64,000 bases of DNA, from positions 1 to 64,000 of the IMG/VR virus record IMGVR_UViG_3300025120_014745, one strand, 5' to 3'. A program made the position numbers and the translations under genes. The notes under the pieces are model-generated. The model saw nothing but the letters and a program-made list of their open reading frames with translations. It was not told the origin of the DNA and did not search any database. Origin of the DNA: a virus. Shown here one piece after another: positions 40,754-50,500 of this stretch. The stretch's first letter is position 1; each line of letters opens with the position of its first letter.

Positions 40754-41477
40754 AAGAGGATCTAAGTCTACTAAGAAAAAATTATATTTCGGTAGAGAAG
40801 CACACGATGCAATTATTGAGTACCAAGCATCCCAGTGCAGGAATGAAAGGCATTCTATCTATGAAAAAAAGATAAGACACTCATTCCAGAAATTAGTTGA
40901 AAACTTAATTTTTATTCACGGTTTTGCAAGAGATCCAGTAACATTCCAAACTTTAAAGTTTGATTGTGTCACGTTTTTATATGAAACATTAGAAAAATTT
41001 GATCCAGAAAGAGGTTCTAAAGCTTTTTCTTACTTTAACGTTTGCGCAAAAAACTTCTTAATTATCCAAACTAATAAGAAAAACAAAAACGATAGAAGGA
41101 GTGTTAGCTTTGACAACTACTCTAACTTAAGTGTGAGAGACAAAAGAAGCATCGAAGTTTATAGTATTGTACCTTCACCTGAATCTATTATGATACAGAA
41201 AGAAGATCGAGAAAGAATGTTCCAGGTACTAGGTATTATTGAAGGGCGCATTAAAAATGAAAACGAGAAGTTATGTGTTAGAGCAGTAACAAAACTATTT
41301 ACGAACATCGATGATCTAGAGCTTTTAAATAAAAGAGCTATTTTTGTGTATTTGAGAGAAATATCAGGTTTAAACCCTAAGCAACTCTCTGTTGCAATGT
41401 CTAGTGTGAGAAAACATTTTAGAGAGATAGTTAAAAGTAACGATGAATACAAGTCAATGTTTAGAATGGGAATGTAA
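40725..41477 (+). CDS. T4 gp55-like late-gene sigma factor
   Basis: The 250-residue product has a basic N-terminus (KKKTVKRGSKSTKKK), then a helical sigma-2-like core: FDCVTFLYETLEKFDPERGSKAFSYFNVCAKNFLI is typical of region 2 (helix, then the aromatic promoter-melting part), though weakly conserved. The C-terminal region is charged and lacks a normal region 4, as in T4 gp55, which recognises only a late -10 box and relies on a sliding clamp and coactivator. I identify it from this pattern and from its place at the head of the baseplate block. The start is GTG at 40725 overlapping the previous gene; AGGGA is upstream. It probably drives the late structural genes that follow. Confidence 0.75.
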   Translation: MAILKKKTVKRGSKSTKKKLYFGREAHDAIIEYQASQCRNERHSIYEKKIRHSFQKLVENLIFIHGFARDPVTFQTLKFDCVTFLYETLEKFDPERGSKAFSYFNVCAKNFLIIQTNKKNKNDRRSVSFDNYSNLSVRDKRSIEVYSIVPSPESIMIQKEDRERMFQVLGIIEGRIKNENEKLCVRAVTKLFTNIDDLELLNKRAIFVYLREISGLNPKQLSVAMSSVRKHFREIVKSNDEYKSMFRMGM

Positions 41478-41815
41478 TGGGAAAACAAAAAAAAGAAGAT
41501 AAAATAAAAGAATTCTCAGATTTGTTGAATAGTTTAGAAAATACTGAAGATAAAAAGAAATTACTATGGAAAGAATCATACCAGAATGCAATCGAAGATA
41601 GAGAAAGTGCATCAATTTTATTAAATGATCTTCTGGTGACAATACCGGGAAATTCAGGAAATCATTCTATGCACGGATCCTTAGCAACAAAGTATTTAGA
41701 AAGAATGTCAAAGAGTAATGATCAAATAATAAAACTGGCAGAACTATTGGCAAAAGAGCAAGAAAAGGAAAGTACAGTTTCACCTGATGATATATTTAAG
41801 TCTATAGGAGACTGA
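41477..41815 (+). CDS. Small helical protein, unknown function
   Basis: The 112-residue product is acidic/helical with NSGNHSMHGSLATKYLERMS and a coiled-coil end (DQIIKLAELLAKEQEKES). It overlaps the gp55-like gene by one base (TAATG) and precedes the spike gene by two. In T4 the coactivator gp33 is near gp55 in function, and this protein has a similar size. I see no sequence match to gp33, so the coactivator idea is only a possibility, as is a small packaging or baseplate protein. No cysteine cluster or membrane segment is present. Confidence 0.6.
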   Translation: MGKQKKEDKIKEFSDLLNSLENTEDKKKLLWKESYQNAIEDRESASILLNDLLVTIPGNSGNHSMHGSLATKYLERMSKSNDQIIKLAELLAKEQEKESTVSPDDIFKSIGD

Positions 41816-41817
41816 TA

Positions 41818-43641
41818 ATGATTGACCCTCGTTTTGCAAAAAGTAGCTTAGGAGAAAGAGCGGGTAGTAAAACAACGCAAAATGAAGACTACCAATACGA
41901 AAAACTTCCAGGTTATAATTTCATGACTGGAATTGTCTCTGACGTGATATCGAATCCTTACGAGTATCTTAATAGAAAATACAAGACTTCTGACTTTCTT
42001 CTAAAAGATGTTTTATCCGGGCGCATAAGAAGTGAAAATTTACCAAAAGTAAATGGTAGATCACCTGACAACCCATCAACTACTTTCCGTGTAGGGCATA
42101 AAGACTTAATAGATACAATGCCCATCAATTCAATATTTGCTTATATTGTTGACGGTTATGAAATAAAAGATAATCCAAAGATAGCTGTTTGTTATCCTTT
42201 TTTTCCCGGTCACTTATCACTTCCTTTAAAGACGGGAGAGTATGTATGGTTACTTGAAGAAAAAATTGGCAATGTCTCTTACTACTACTGGGTATGTCGA
42301 AAAGTAGGACATTTACAGCTTGACGATTTAAACTATACTAATCTTGAAAGAACTCCTGCAGTCACAAGTTTACTAAACAATGCTAACAATTCAAAAGGAA
42401 ATATTGGTGTAGATCCTGCAGAAGTTTTTTCAAACGAAGGAAATGCTAGCATTAATAATAGCACTATAGGTAAAAGGAGTAACCTTCCACTCGTTATGTC
42501 CGAGTTGCTTAGAAGATCTTACTCTCATGATGCAGAATTTACTGGTGAGCCAGTGCCTAGATTATCGAAAAAATGTGGTGATGTTTTAATTCAAGGTTCA
42601 AACAATGCAGGAATGCATATAACCACAGAAAAATTCACTGACTTGACAAACAAGGCGTCAATCTTCTATACAGGTAAAGAAAACCCTGCACCACCCAATC
42701 GAACACCTAATTCTTCTGCTATTGATATTTTTGTTTCTAGAAAAAAGTCGTCTGTAGACGCGCTCGCAAACCTCCCCGGAGGATTAACGACGCTCTCTTT
42801 CAACGATAATAACTCTAAACTCAAAGCACACCCTAATACAACACAAGCGCAGTATCACGATTATGTTGAAAACAACAAGGTTGCTGATATCATGACAAAG
42901 GATATTGAAAAAAGAAAAGAAATGTATTCTAAAGAATTGAATGACTTTGTAGATGATGCAACTGATGTGGGCGCGAGACTTTACATGTCTAGAGACTGTG
43001 CAATTGACAATATTTTTGGTTCAAGTTTTGATGTTTTAAGCGCATACCAAGGGCCAAGCATTGTATCTTACGCCCAGCATAACAGGATGATAGGACTATC
43101 TGACGCCAGACTAGTATCAAAGTCTGGACAATCTTTTATCGATCTAGATCCTGCAGGTAATATTGTTGCAAAAGCGTCAAAAGATGACGGCCAACAATTT
43201 TTAAGTTTAGGTGTAGGTGGAACAACAAGATTACAAGGTAAGGACAGAATAGAAATTTCCCAGAGCGGTGGGTCAGCGACACAGATAACAATAGCTAATA
43301 ATGATGTTACAGTTGATGGTAAGTTCATAACAATAGATGGTAGTGAAAACATAACCCTCACAGCAGGTGAACCCAACACTAATCCTAAAGTAACTACAAT
43401 ATTCGCCACACAGGAAGGAGGCATTCAAGCAATCAGTGTAGGAGGAGAAGGCGGCGCGGTTTTATCAGTCAAGCCTATCCAACAATTTCTAGAACTATAC
43501 ACCAACTCGCTACCACAGGCGAAAGCTAATATGCTGTTGCCTCTAGGAGCCGCTGCAGTGCCTGTTGGCTTAATACTTGAATCTGGTCTAGTAGAGGCTG
43601 TAATAGAAGCATTAGCCACAAAATACTTCTTTGCTGAGTAA
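41818..43641 (+). CDS. Baseplate central spike/hub protein, gp5-like
   Basis: In this 607-residue protein residues 120-170 (AVCYPFFPGHLSLPLKTGEY, then VWLLEEK and YYWVCRK) match the OB-fold of marine T4-like gp5/gpV spike proteins. The C-terminal 150 residues (IDLDPAGNIVAKA, ITIANNDVTVDGKFITIDGS, ENITLTAGE) are short repeated beta strands expected of a triple beta-helix needle. The middle (200-430) is loop-rich, with no lysozyme motif (T4 gp5 carries one), so this spike apparently lacks peptidoglycan-cutting activity. GGAGACTGATA precedes the ATG. It is the first of the baseplate genes and is followed by a gap with a late-type box. Confidence 0.8.
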   Translation: MIDPRFAKSSLGERAGSKTTQNEDYQYEKLPGYNFMTGIVSDVISNPYEYLNRKYKTSDFLLKDVLSGRIRSENLPKVNGRSPDNPSTTFRVGHKDLIDTMPINSIFAYIVDGYEIKDNPKIAVCYPFFPGHLSLPLKTGEYVWLLEEKIGNVSYYYWVCRKVGHLQLDDLNYTNLERTPAVTSLLNNANNSKGNIGVDPAEVFSNEGNASINNSTIGKRSNLPLVMSELLRRSYSHDAEFTGEPVPRLSKKCGDVLIQGSNNAGMHITTEKFTDLTNKASIFYTGKENPAPPNRTPNSSAIDIFVSRKKSSVDALANLPGGLTTLSFNDNNSKLKAHPNTTQAQYHDYVENNKVADIMTKDIEKRKEMYSKELNDFVDDATDVGARLYMSRDCAIDNIFGSSFDVLSAYQGPSIVSYAQHNRMIGLSDARLVSKSGQSFIDLDPAGNIVAKASKDDGQQFLSLGVGGTTRLQGKDRIEISQSGGSATQITIANNDVTVDGKFITIDGSENITLTAGEPNTNPKVTTIFATQEGGIQAISVGGEGGAVLSVKPIQQFLELYTNSLPQAKANMLLPLGAAAVPVGLILESGLVEAVIEALATKYFFAE

Positions 43642-43706
43642 GCATGAACCTTTTAAAATTAACATGACAACAAATTTAAACAAAAGAATATATATCTAAT
43701 GATACT

Positions 43707-43714
43707 TATAGATA
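43707..43714 (+). promoter_or_regulatory. Possible T4-type late promoter box
   Basis: TATAGATA differs at one position from the T4 late consensus TATAAATA and lies 13 bases before the gp25-like start, in an 85-base AT-rich gap that interrupts the baseplate genes. The short spacing leaves a very brief leader. The gp55-like gene encoded 2 kb upstream fits, but a single near match could be chance. Confidence 0.4.
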
Positions 43715-43726
43715 AAAGAGGCTATT

Positions 43727-44215
43727 ATGGGACATTCACAGTTTAAATTTAAGAGTAGTGGGTTTCGTAGGGATGACAGAAGATTTGTCGCAAAAAAGAC
43801 TGTTGCACGGCCCATAGGGTTAAGAACACCTCTTGAGTCAGGTGATGACATATTTAAAATGCACGTTGATCCTGTTAAGCAGCTTAGTGACAATTTTAGA
43901 AATCTAATCCTAACAAATCACGGTGAAAGACTAGGTATGTTTGATTACGGGGCTAATTTAAATTCAATACTTTACGAATATAGCACTTCGCCTGACTTTG
44001 TCAATATTGTCAGTAATGCAATCGTCGACGCAACAAATCGATTTATCCCTAGTATAAGCATTGATGATATTGCAGCAACTTTTGTTGATGAAAACGAAAA
44101 GAACGATTTAAATCGTGTAGGTTTGACAAAAGTAAGATTGAGGATTAGTTATACAGTGCCAAGGTTTAAATCTAGAAAGCTAGGTTTAGAAGTTGATTTA
44201 GTTGTAGGGGGTTAA
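43727..44215 (+). CDS. Baseplate wedge protein, gp25-like
   Basis: In this 162-residue protein the N-terminal 35 residues are basic (FKFKSSGFRRDDRRFVAKKT), then DVDPVKQL-type sequence (MHVDPVKQLSDNFRNLILTN) and ERLGMFDYGANLNSILYEYS are the core of the gp25/GPW family (a lysozyme-like fold without activity, related to T6SS TssE). It ends with a beta hairpin SYTVPRFKSRKLGLEVDLVV. Its length is slightly above T4 gp25 (132) because of the basic N-terminus. It connects the wedge to the tube and sheath in contractile tails. AGAGG is five bases upstream, and gp6-like follows after four bases, the standard order. Confidence 0.9.
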   Translation: MGHSQFKFKSSGFRRDDRRFVAKKTVARPIGLRTPLESGDDIFKMHVDPVKQLSDNFRNLILTNHGERLGMFDYGANLNSILYEYSTSPDFVNIVSNAIVDATNRFIPSISIDDIAATFVDENEKNDLNRVGLTKVRLRISYTVPRFKSRKLGLEVDLVVGG

Positions 44216-44219
44216 TTAA

Positions 44220-46067
44220 ATGGCTAGAAACATTAAAAAAGAAGTCCAAAAACAAAAAGAAGTTTCGTACACAAGTAAAGATTTTAAATCTTTAAGGAAT
44301 GATCTAAGAAGATATATGCTTACTCACTTTAGTGACAACGCCGTTGATTTTTCTGACGCTAGTTTAGGTGGGATGTTTTTAGACTTAGGCGCTTATGTTG
44401 GTGACGTTTTAACTTACTACATGGATCACCAGTTTAATGAAAATAACATTGAGACTGCTGTTGAAAATGATAATTTAGAAAGACTAATTAGAGAATCAGG
44501 TATTAAAATACCTGCTGCAGCACCAGCCTATTCAGAAATAGATATAGAAATAGTTGTACCTGCTATAGTCGATGCAACAGGAATATATGTTCCAGACCCA
44601 AGTACTTTACCAAACATAAGAAAAAATTCCGTGTTCTCAACGCCTAATGGCAGTAAATTTTATTTACTTGATGATGTGGATTTTAAAGACACAGACAATT
44701 TAAATAATCTAGTTGCAGACCAGGCAATCGGTAATACTTCCGGAACAGCAATTATAAATTTTTTACTTACTCGAAAAGGTTTGGTGTCAAGCGCCCAAAT
44801 TAAAACAGAGAACATTTCAATTGAAGATAATAATGTTCCGTTTAGGACAATTACACTGAACGAGGACAACGTTAATGAGATTATTTCCGTTGTGGATAGC
44901 TTAGGTGACAATTATTACGAAGTTGATTCCCTATCCCAAGACACTGTATTTAAGGCACTTGATAATCATAGATACGATTCCTCAGACGTACCTTCCAGAC
45001 TCGAGCTTTTACATGCCCCCAAGAGATTTGTCGCGACAAGAAGTGTAAATACCGGTAAAACTACTTTGCGCTTCGGCTCAGGAAATGAAGCTAGCTTTGA
45101 TGAAGACATTATTCCTGATCCTAGTGAGCATGCAATCCGTTTGTTTGGAGATAGAAAGACTTTCACAACTGTAACAATTGATCCAAATAGCTTCTTAGAC
45201 ACACAAACACTTGGTATTTCACCTAGAAACACAACTTTAACAGTTAATTATAGATGTGGCGGCGGCTTAGGTGACAATGTTTCCGCAGGTGAGATTAATT
45301 CAGTCGATACGCTCATAACGAGTTTTAAAACGAGTACAACTGCTTCAGACGAAGCTGCAGTTAGAGCGTCTTTGCTTGTTTTTAACTCCAAATCAGCATC
45401 CGGTGGTGAGGACGAGCCTACACTTGAAGAACTCAGAAACATAGCGATATTTAATAGAAGTGCTCAGAACAGAATTGTTACTAGAGAAGATCTGATTGCT
45501 CGAGTATATTCAATGCCTTCACAGTTTGGTCGAGTTTATAGAGTCTCAGTATCTGACAACCCTAGGAACCCTAGAGGTGCAGAATTACATGTTATATCTC
45601 GAGATGCTAGAAAAAGATTGACAAATTCATCTGACACACTAAAACAAAACTTAGCAAAATATTTAAATTACTTTAGACTAGTTTCTGATGCTATTGACAT
45701 TCTTGATGCATCTGTGATAAACATAGGGATTAATTATTCTGTGACTGTAGAAAAGGGATACCGTCAAGAAACCGTAATAAATAGTATCAATTCAAAACTT
45801 AAGTCTTATTTTGATCTGAAGAATTTTCAAATAAATAAACCTATTATATATGGAGAGGTTGAAAACCTTATTCTTAATGTTCCGGGTGTTGTTTCAAGAA
45901 TATCTCTTAACATAGTTGGAAAAAGTGGTATAGTAGACGGAAATGCTTATAGTGACTTTGACTATAATGCACAACAGAACTTAGATCGAGGATTTATATT
46001 TCCGCCAACCGGTGGAATATTTGAATTAAAATATCCTGACGATGATATTATCGGAAGAGTCATATAA
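44220..46067 (+). CDS. Baseplate wedge protein, gp6-like (Baseplate_J family)
   Basis: In this 615-residue protein SYTSKDFKSLRNDLRRYM and DASLGGMFLDLGAYVGDVLTYYMDHQFNENN are the N-terminal gp6/GpJ signature. The middle has ELRNIAIFNRSAQNRIVTRE and DLIARVYSMPSQFGRVYRVS, the conserved baseplate J core, and the C-terminus (VINIGINYSVTVEKGYRQET) holds the wedge-dimer domain. It forms the iris-like inner baseplate ring with gp25, and this is the usual neighbour. GGGGG lies just upstream of the ATG. The length is near that of T4 gp6 (660). Confidence 0.93.
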   Translation: MARNIKKEVQKQKEVSYTSKDFKSLRNDLRRYMLTHFSDNAVDFSDASLGGMFLDLGAYVGDVLTYYMDHQFNENNIETAVENDNLERLIRESGIKIPAAAPAYSEIDIEIVVPAIVDATGIYVPDPSTLPNIRKNSVFSTPNGSKFYLLDDVDFKDTDNLNNLVADQAIGNTSGTAIINFLLTRKGLVSSAQIKTENISIEDNNVPFRTITLNEDNVNEIISVVDSLGDNYYEVDSLSQDTVFKALDNHRYDSSDVPSRLELLHAPKRFVATRSVNTGKTTLRFGSGNEASFDEDIIPDPSEHAIRLFGDRKTFTTVTIDPNSFLDTQTLGISPRNTTLTVNYRCGGGLGDNVSAGEINSVDTLITSFKTSTTASDEAAVRASLLVFNSKSASGGEDEPTLEELRNIAIFNRSAQNRIVTREDLIARVYSMPSQFGRVYRVSVSDNPRNPRGAELHVISRDARKRLTNSSDTLKQNLAKYLNYFRLVSDAIDILDASVINIGINYSVTVEKGYRQETVINSINSKLKSYFDLKNFQINKPIIYGEVENLILNVPGVVSRISLNIVGKSGIVDGNAYSDFDYNAQQNLDRGFIFPPTGGIFELKYPDDDIIGRVI

Positions 46068-47593
46068 TGTATAGAATATTAACAGCGTCTAAAGACACTT
46101 ACATCACAAATAAAATTATCAATAAAAGTTTCAGAGCGACAGATGCAAACGTTGGTAATGCTGGAACGTTAGACATGTTCAAGCTGTTTAATGAAAACAC
46201 TTTGAATGGTGCAACCGGATCGATCGAGTTAACGAGACTGTTAATTAAATTTCCTATTGCTGATATAGCAGCACTCGATAACCAAAAGAAAATTGATATT
46301 AATCACAGTTCTTTTCAATGTCAGGTTAAACTCCACGATGTGTATGGTGGTCAAACAACGCCTTCAAACTTTACAGCAATTCTTTTTCCACTTGCTCAAA
46401 ACTTTGATGAAGGACAAGGTTTTGATATCGCCAAATTTTCTGATCTGACTAGTGCTAATTATATAACTGCATCGATCGTTAACGGCGCCCCAGTTACATG
46501 GAATCTAGCAGGTGCCATGGCTTCAGGATCCCTTAGCGACTCCGGAGTTGACGTTTATTCTAGTGGTTCACTAGCAGGACCGACAGGTACATCAACAGTT
46601 TCTTTATCTCCAACTTTCCAGTTTGAAACAGGAGAAGAAGATTTACTAATAGATGTAACGACAATTGTCTCAGGTACTGTATCAGGGCAAATACCTGATA
46701 GGGGATTTTTAATAGGCTTCTCCGGCAGTTTTGAAAAAAATGACAAGAGTTATTTTGTAAAAAGATTTGCTTCTAGAGAAGTGCAAGTAGCTGCATTAAG
46801 GCCAAAGTTAATTTTAAAGTTTGATGATACGACAACAGATCGCCATTCAGACTTTATTTTTAATGTTACTTCCTCGTTATATTTAAGAAATTATCACTAC
46901 GGTAATCTTGCAAATATAGTATCGGGAACTGCTGGGACACAGGTATCAGGCGCGAACTGTATGATTCTAAAGCTTGAGAGTGGATCTTTTAAGAAAACTT
47001 ATAATGTTTCACAAGCTTTAGTCGGAAGACATGCTCAAACCGGCGTGTATAGTTCATCTTTTTCTGTCTCTAGTTTTGAAAGCTTACTTTACCAGCAAGC
47101 AAATTTAACGGGATCAATTGTATTTAATGAAGTGTGGAGTAGCAGTGATGAAACAGTTACATATTTGTCCTCTTCGTTAAAAGTAACACGAGAAAACCGA
47201 TCAACAGCTAATTTACAGAATCAAAATAATTTACTTGTAACAGTACTGAATGTCAATGACGAGTATCGCCCCGGTGAACTAGTTAACGTTCGTGTTTTTG
47301 CAGAAAATCGTGATAGGCCAATTGTTGCTGTTAGAACACCATACGAAAAGAAAAGCCAAATATTTTCTGAAATGTATTATCGTGTAAGAGATGTAGTTGA
47401 TGGTAAAATAATTATTGACTTTGACAAAGTCAATAATTCAACAAAGCTATCAACAGATGAAGACGGAATGTTTTTTGACTTTTATACAGATTCACTCCCT
47501 AAGGGGAGAACTTATGCTTTTGATTTCTTAATAAGGCGCAACGGTCGAGATACGGTTGTTAAGGACGCAGCATCAAAATTTAAGGTTGTATAA
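46067..47593 (+). CDS. Virion protein, DNRLRE-like beta-rich
   Basis: In this 508-residue protein the N-terminus YRILTASKDTYITNKIINKS plus FRATDANVGNAGTLDMFKL resembles DNRLRE-type domains (a D-x-x-I-x-x repeat entry and a conserved surface), which occur in fibre or adhesion proteins. LTRLLIKFPI-type (ELTRLLIKFPIADIAALDNQ) follows, and the C-terminal part is Ser/Thr-rich beta strands. It starts in the gp6 stop (TAATG) and ends in the next start. A wedge, peripheral baseplate or fibre-holder role is likely by position. No enzyme motif is visible. Confidence 0.65.
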   Translation: MYRILTASKDTYITNKIINKSFRATDANVGNAGTLDMFKLFNENTLNGATGSIELTRLLIKFPIADIAALDNQKKIDINHSSFQCQVKLHDVYGGQTTPSNFTAILFPLAQNFDEGQGFDIAKFSDLTSANYITASIVNGAPVTWNLAGAMASGSLSDSGVDVYSSGSLAGPTGTSTVSLSPTFQFETGEEDLLIDVTTIVSGTVSGQIPDRGFLIGFSGSFEKNDKSYFVKRFASREVQVAALRPKLILKFDDTTTDRHSDFIFNVTSSLYLRNYHYGNLANIVSGTAGTQVSGANCMILKLESGSFKKTYNVSQALVGRHAQTGVYSSSFSVSSFESLLYQQANLTGSIVFNEVWSSSDETVTYLSSSLKVTRENRSTANLQNQNNLLVTVLNVNDEYRPGELVNVRVFAENRDRPIVAVRTPYEKKSQIFSEMYYRVRDVVDGKIIIDFDKVNNSTKLSTDEDGMFFDFYTDSLPKGRTYAFDFLIRRNGRDTVVKDAASKFKVV

Positions 47594-50500
47594 TGTCTAG
47601 AAAAAGTTTATTTGAAAGGCAAACCGGTAGGTTGTTTAAGCCAAAGATTTTTAGAACAACAAATAAATCAGCGGGTTTTTTGCAGACACCATCAAGCGGT
47701 GATGTGAAGCTCTCTGAAAACTTTTTTAATACTAACTTAGAAAGTAGTTCATCTTTTAGGTACGGTGATAAAAAAGGAATAGTTTCTACACAACAGCTAA
47801 GAATTGATTGGGAAAAATTTGAGAATCACACGTTTTTCCACTCAGCCGTTGCAAAAGTAAACGAGTCATTCGATCGTCTGGTTAATTTTTACCCTTTTGA
47901 AAAAAGCAGAAAGAGAATTGAAAAATTTGAAGATGACTTAACAGGGTATGAAAAGTACATCTTAGACATATTTCCAAAAAATGTGGGTTATCTAAACTTC
48001 TCAGGTACACAGGTCGGGGAAGCAACAACAAACGGTACACAAATAAGTGTTGTTGATAAAAAAGGTTTTACTGTTGGCTCAATATCTGATCTTAAAGACG
48101 GTCAACCCGTACTAGATCCGAAAGATAATCCGTGTTCAGTAGACTTCTTTATTAAAATACCCACCCAAGTAAACGACAATCAAGTAATATTCCAAAAACG
48201 TAACAGCCTAGCTAATAATTTAACAATAGCACTGTCAGAAAGTAATAGTACTACTAAATGTGATATTCATTTCTTTATTAATTCCGGATCCAATTTTTCT
48301 GTAGTTAGTGGTTCAGTTAGTAAAGGCACATTTTCTCACATATATGCAATGTATGATTTAGTAAATGACCAGAGGCTCAAACTCTTAATCAACGATAATA
48401 TTCATTCATCAAGTCAACAGACAGACTTTGGATTGTTAAATTACAACGGTTCAAATTTAACAATTGCCACCGGGCAAGATGCAAGAGTTGGCAACACAGT
48501 TTTTACTAATCGCCAAACTTTTTCGGGATCGATCGATGATTTAAAATATTTTCATTCTGTGGATCCCGTTAAGGAAGTAAAACAAAGAAAGCGTCAGTCT
48601 TTTTATAGAAATGATGCTGATGATACACTAAAGCTGTACTTTAAGTTTAATGAACCTTACGGTGTGTACGCCGGAAATAATCTAGCGCTAGATTCTTCCG
48701 GTAATTCTCTTCATTCTTACGTTACAAATTTTTCTGTGAGTAATAGATTGACTGGCTCAGATGTTCCTTTGAGTTCCGAAGACATTAATCGAAACCCGGT
48801 ACTTTTCCCAGCATTTCCAAAAGTAACGACGCTTAATACGCGCTTACTAACAACCGCATCTCTATATGACGATTACAATCCAAACTTAATAATTAACCTA
48901 GTGCCGAAACACTACTTCCAGGATGGGACGCAATTTAGAGACTACGAAGAAGAAATGGACAGACTCCAAAATAATTTTAGCACTTTCAGTTCTAACCAAC
49001 CTGGTAAGAATATTTCTGAAATTCCAGAAACACAACTTTTAATCAAACTCTTGCTTAGTTACAGTAAGTACTTTGATGAGCTCAAGTTGCTAATTGATGG
49101 TATTACGAGTTTTAGACACACTAGTTATAACGATTACGACACAACGCCTGACCCTTTGTTACAAGAAAAAGCACAACTTTTAAACGTCACACTACCAAGT
49201 TTGTTCTCTTATGGCCAGACAAAACAAATTTTCGAAGGTATTAATTTAAGAAGTGATGCCAGAAAATCAACTAAGTCGCTAATTGAACTCCAAAATTTAA
49301 TTTGGCGAAGAATTATTAGTGAAGCACCAAGAGTTAACTTAAGTCGCGGTACAATTAGATCGATCAAGAGCGTGTTCAGATCTTCAGGTATAGAACCTGA
49401 CAATATTTTAACAATTAGAGAATACGGCGGTTCGAAAGTAAAAAGCTTAAGTGCATCAAAAGAATTAAAGCGGGACGTTTTTAAGTTTCTCACATTTAGC
49501 GGATCAATTGGAAAAGTAACCACTTCAAATACTCCGCAAGGTTATCCAACAAACATAGAGATACCTAAAATTAAAACAACATTTCTATCAGGTTCTAGAA
49601 CGCAAGTCGGCCGGCCTACGCCACGCGGTGCTTTTGTCAATAAAGACGATATAAACGTGCATGGTGTTAGTAACAACACTTCAGACGGTTTACTTACTTC
49701 CGGTAGTTTTACATTTGAAGCATTCTATAATTTCCCAGGCGGTTACAGGAATAACCAAAGTCTAATAAGGCTTCACACAACAGGTACATCAAATCCAAGT
49801 AGTACTGAATCAGTCGTCACAAACCTAATTGCTTCGAATGATTATTTAAGATTGTACTTTAAAGACAGTCCGACAGATTTAACAACACGAGAATTGTTTT
49901 TGACAGGTGTTAATATTTTTGATAGTGACACTTGGTATGTTTCTTTTGGTAAAGAAAATACGCATGATCTAAATACGGTGGGAACTAGCTCTTATTTTTT
50001 AAGGGCAGCAAAACAATTAAATGGTGATATAATATCACAATATCACACTGCATCAATATTTGATGAACACAGTGATAGCGTTTTTAAAAATATCAGTGCT
50101 TACAACACATCGGGTAGTTTTTTAGTAATTGGTAGCCAATCATTCCAAAACCCAGGTTCTGGTAATTTATTTATAAATGGTTCTAGTACAACAGCAGACG
50201 CAAAAGTAACTGATTTTCACGGTATGTTAACAAATTTAAGATTTTTCTCTAAAAACACAACATTGAAAGAGTTTAGAAATCGATCTAAAAATTACGACAG
50301 TTTTGGTGTAACAGATCCCTCGATAAATTACAATTTTACAAATGCATCCACGGGATCATATGAAAGATTAATATTAAATACAGACTCAAAACAATTTACG
50401 ACGGGTACAGACGCAGCAGGAAGCATTCGTTTATTCGATTTTTCACAAAACAATTTTCATTTTAACGGTACTAACTTCGAAGCAAGTAAAGATGTGTTTA

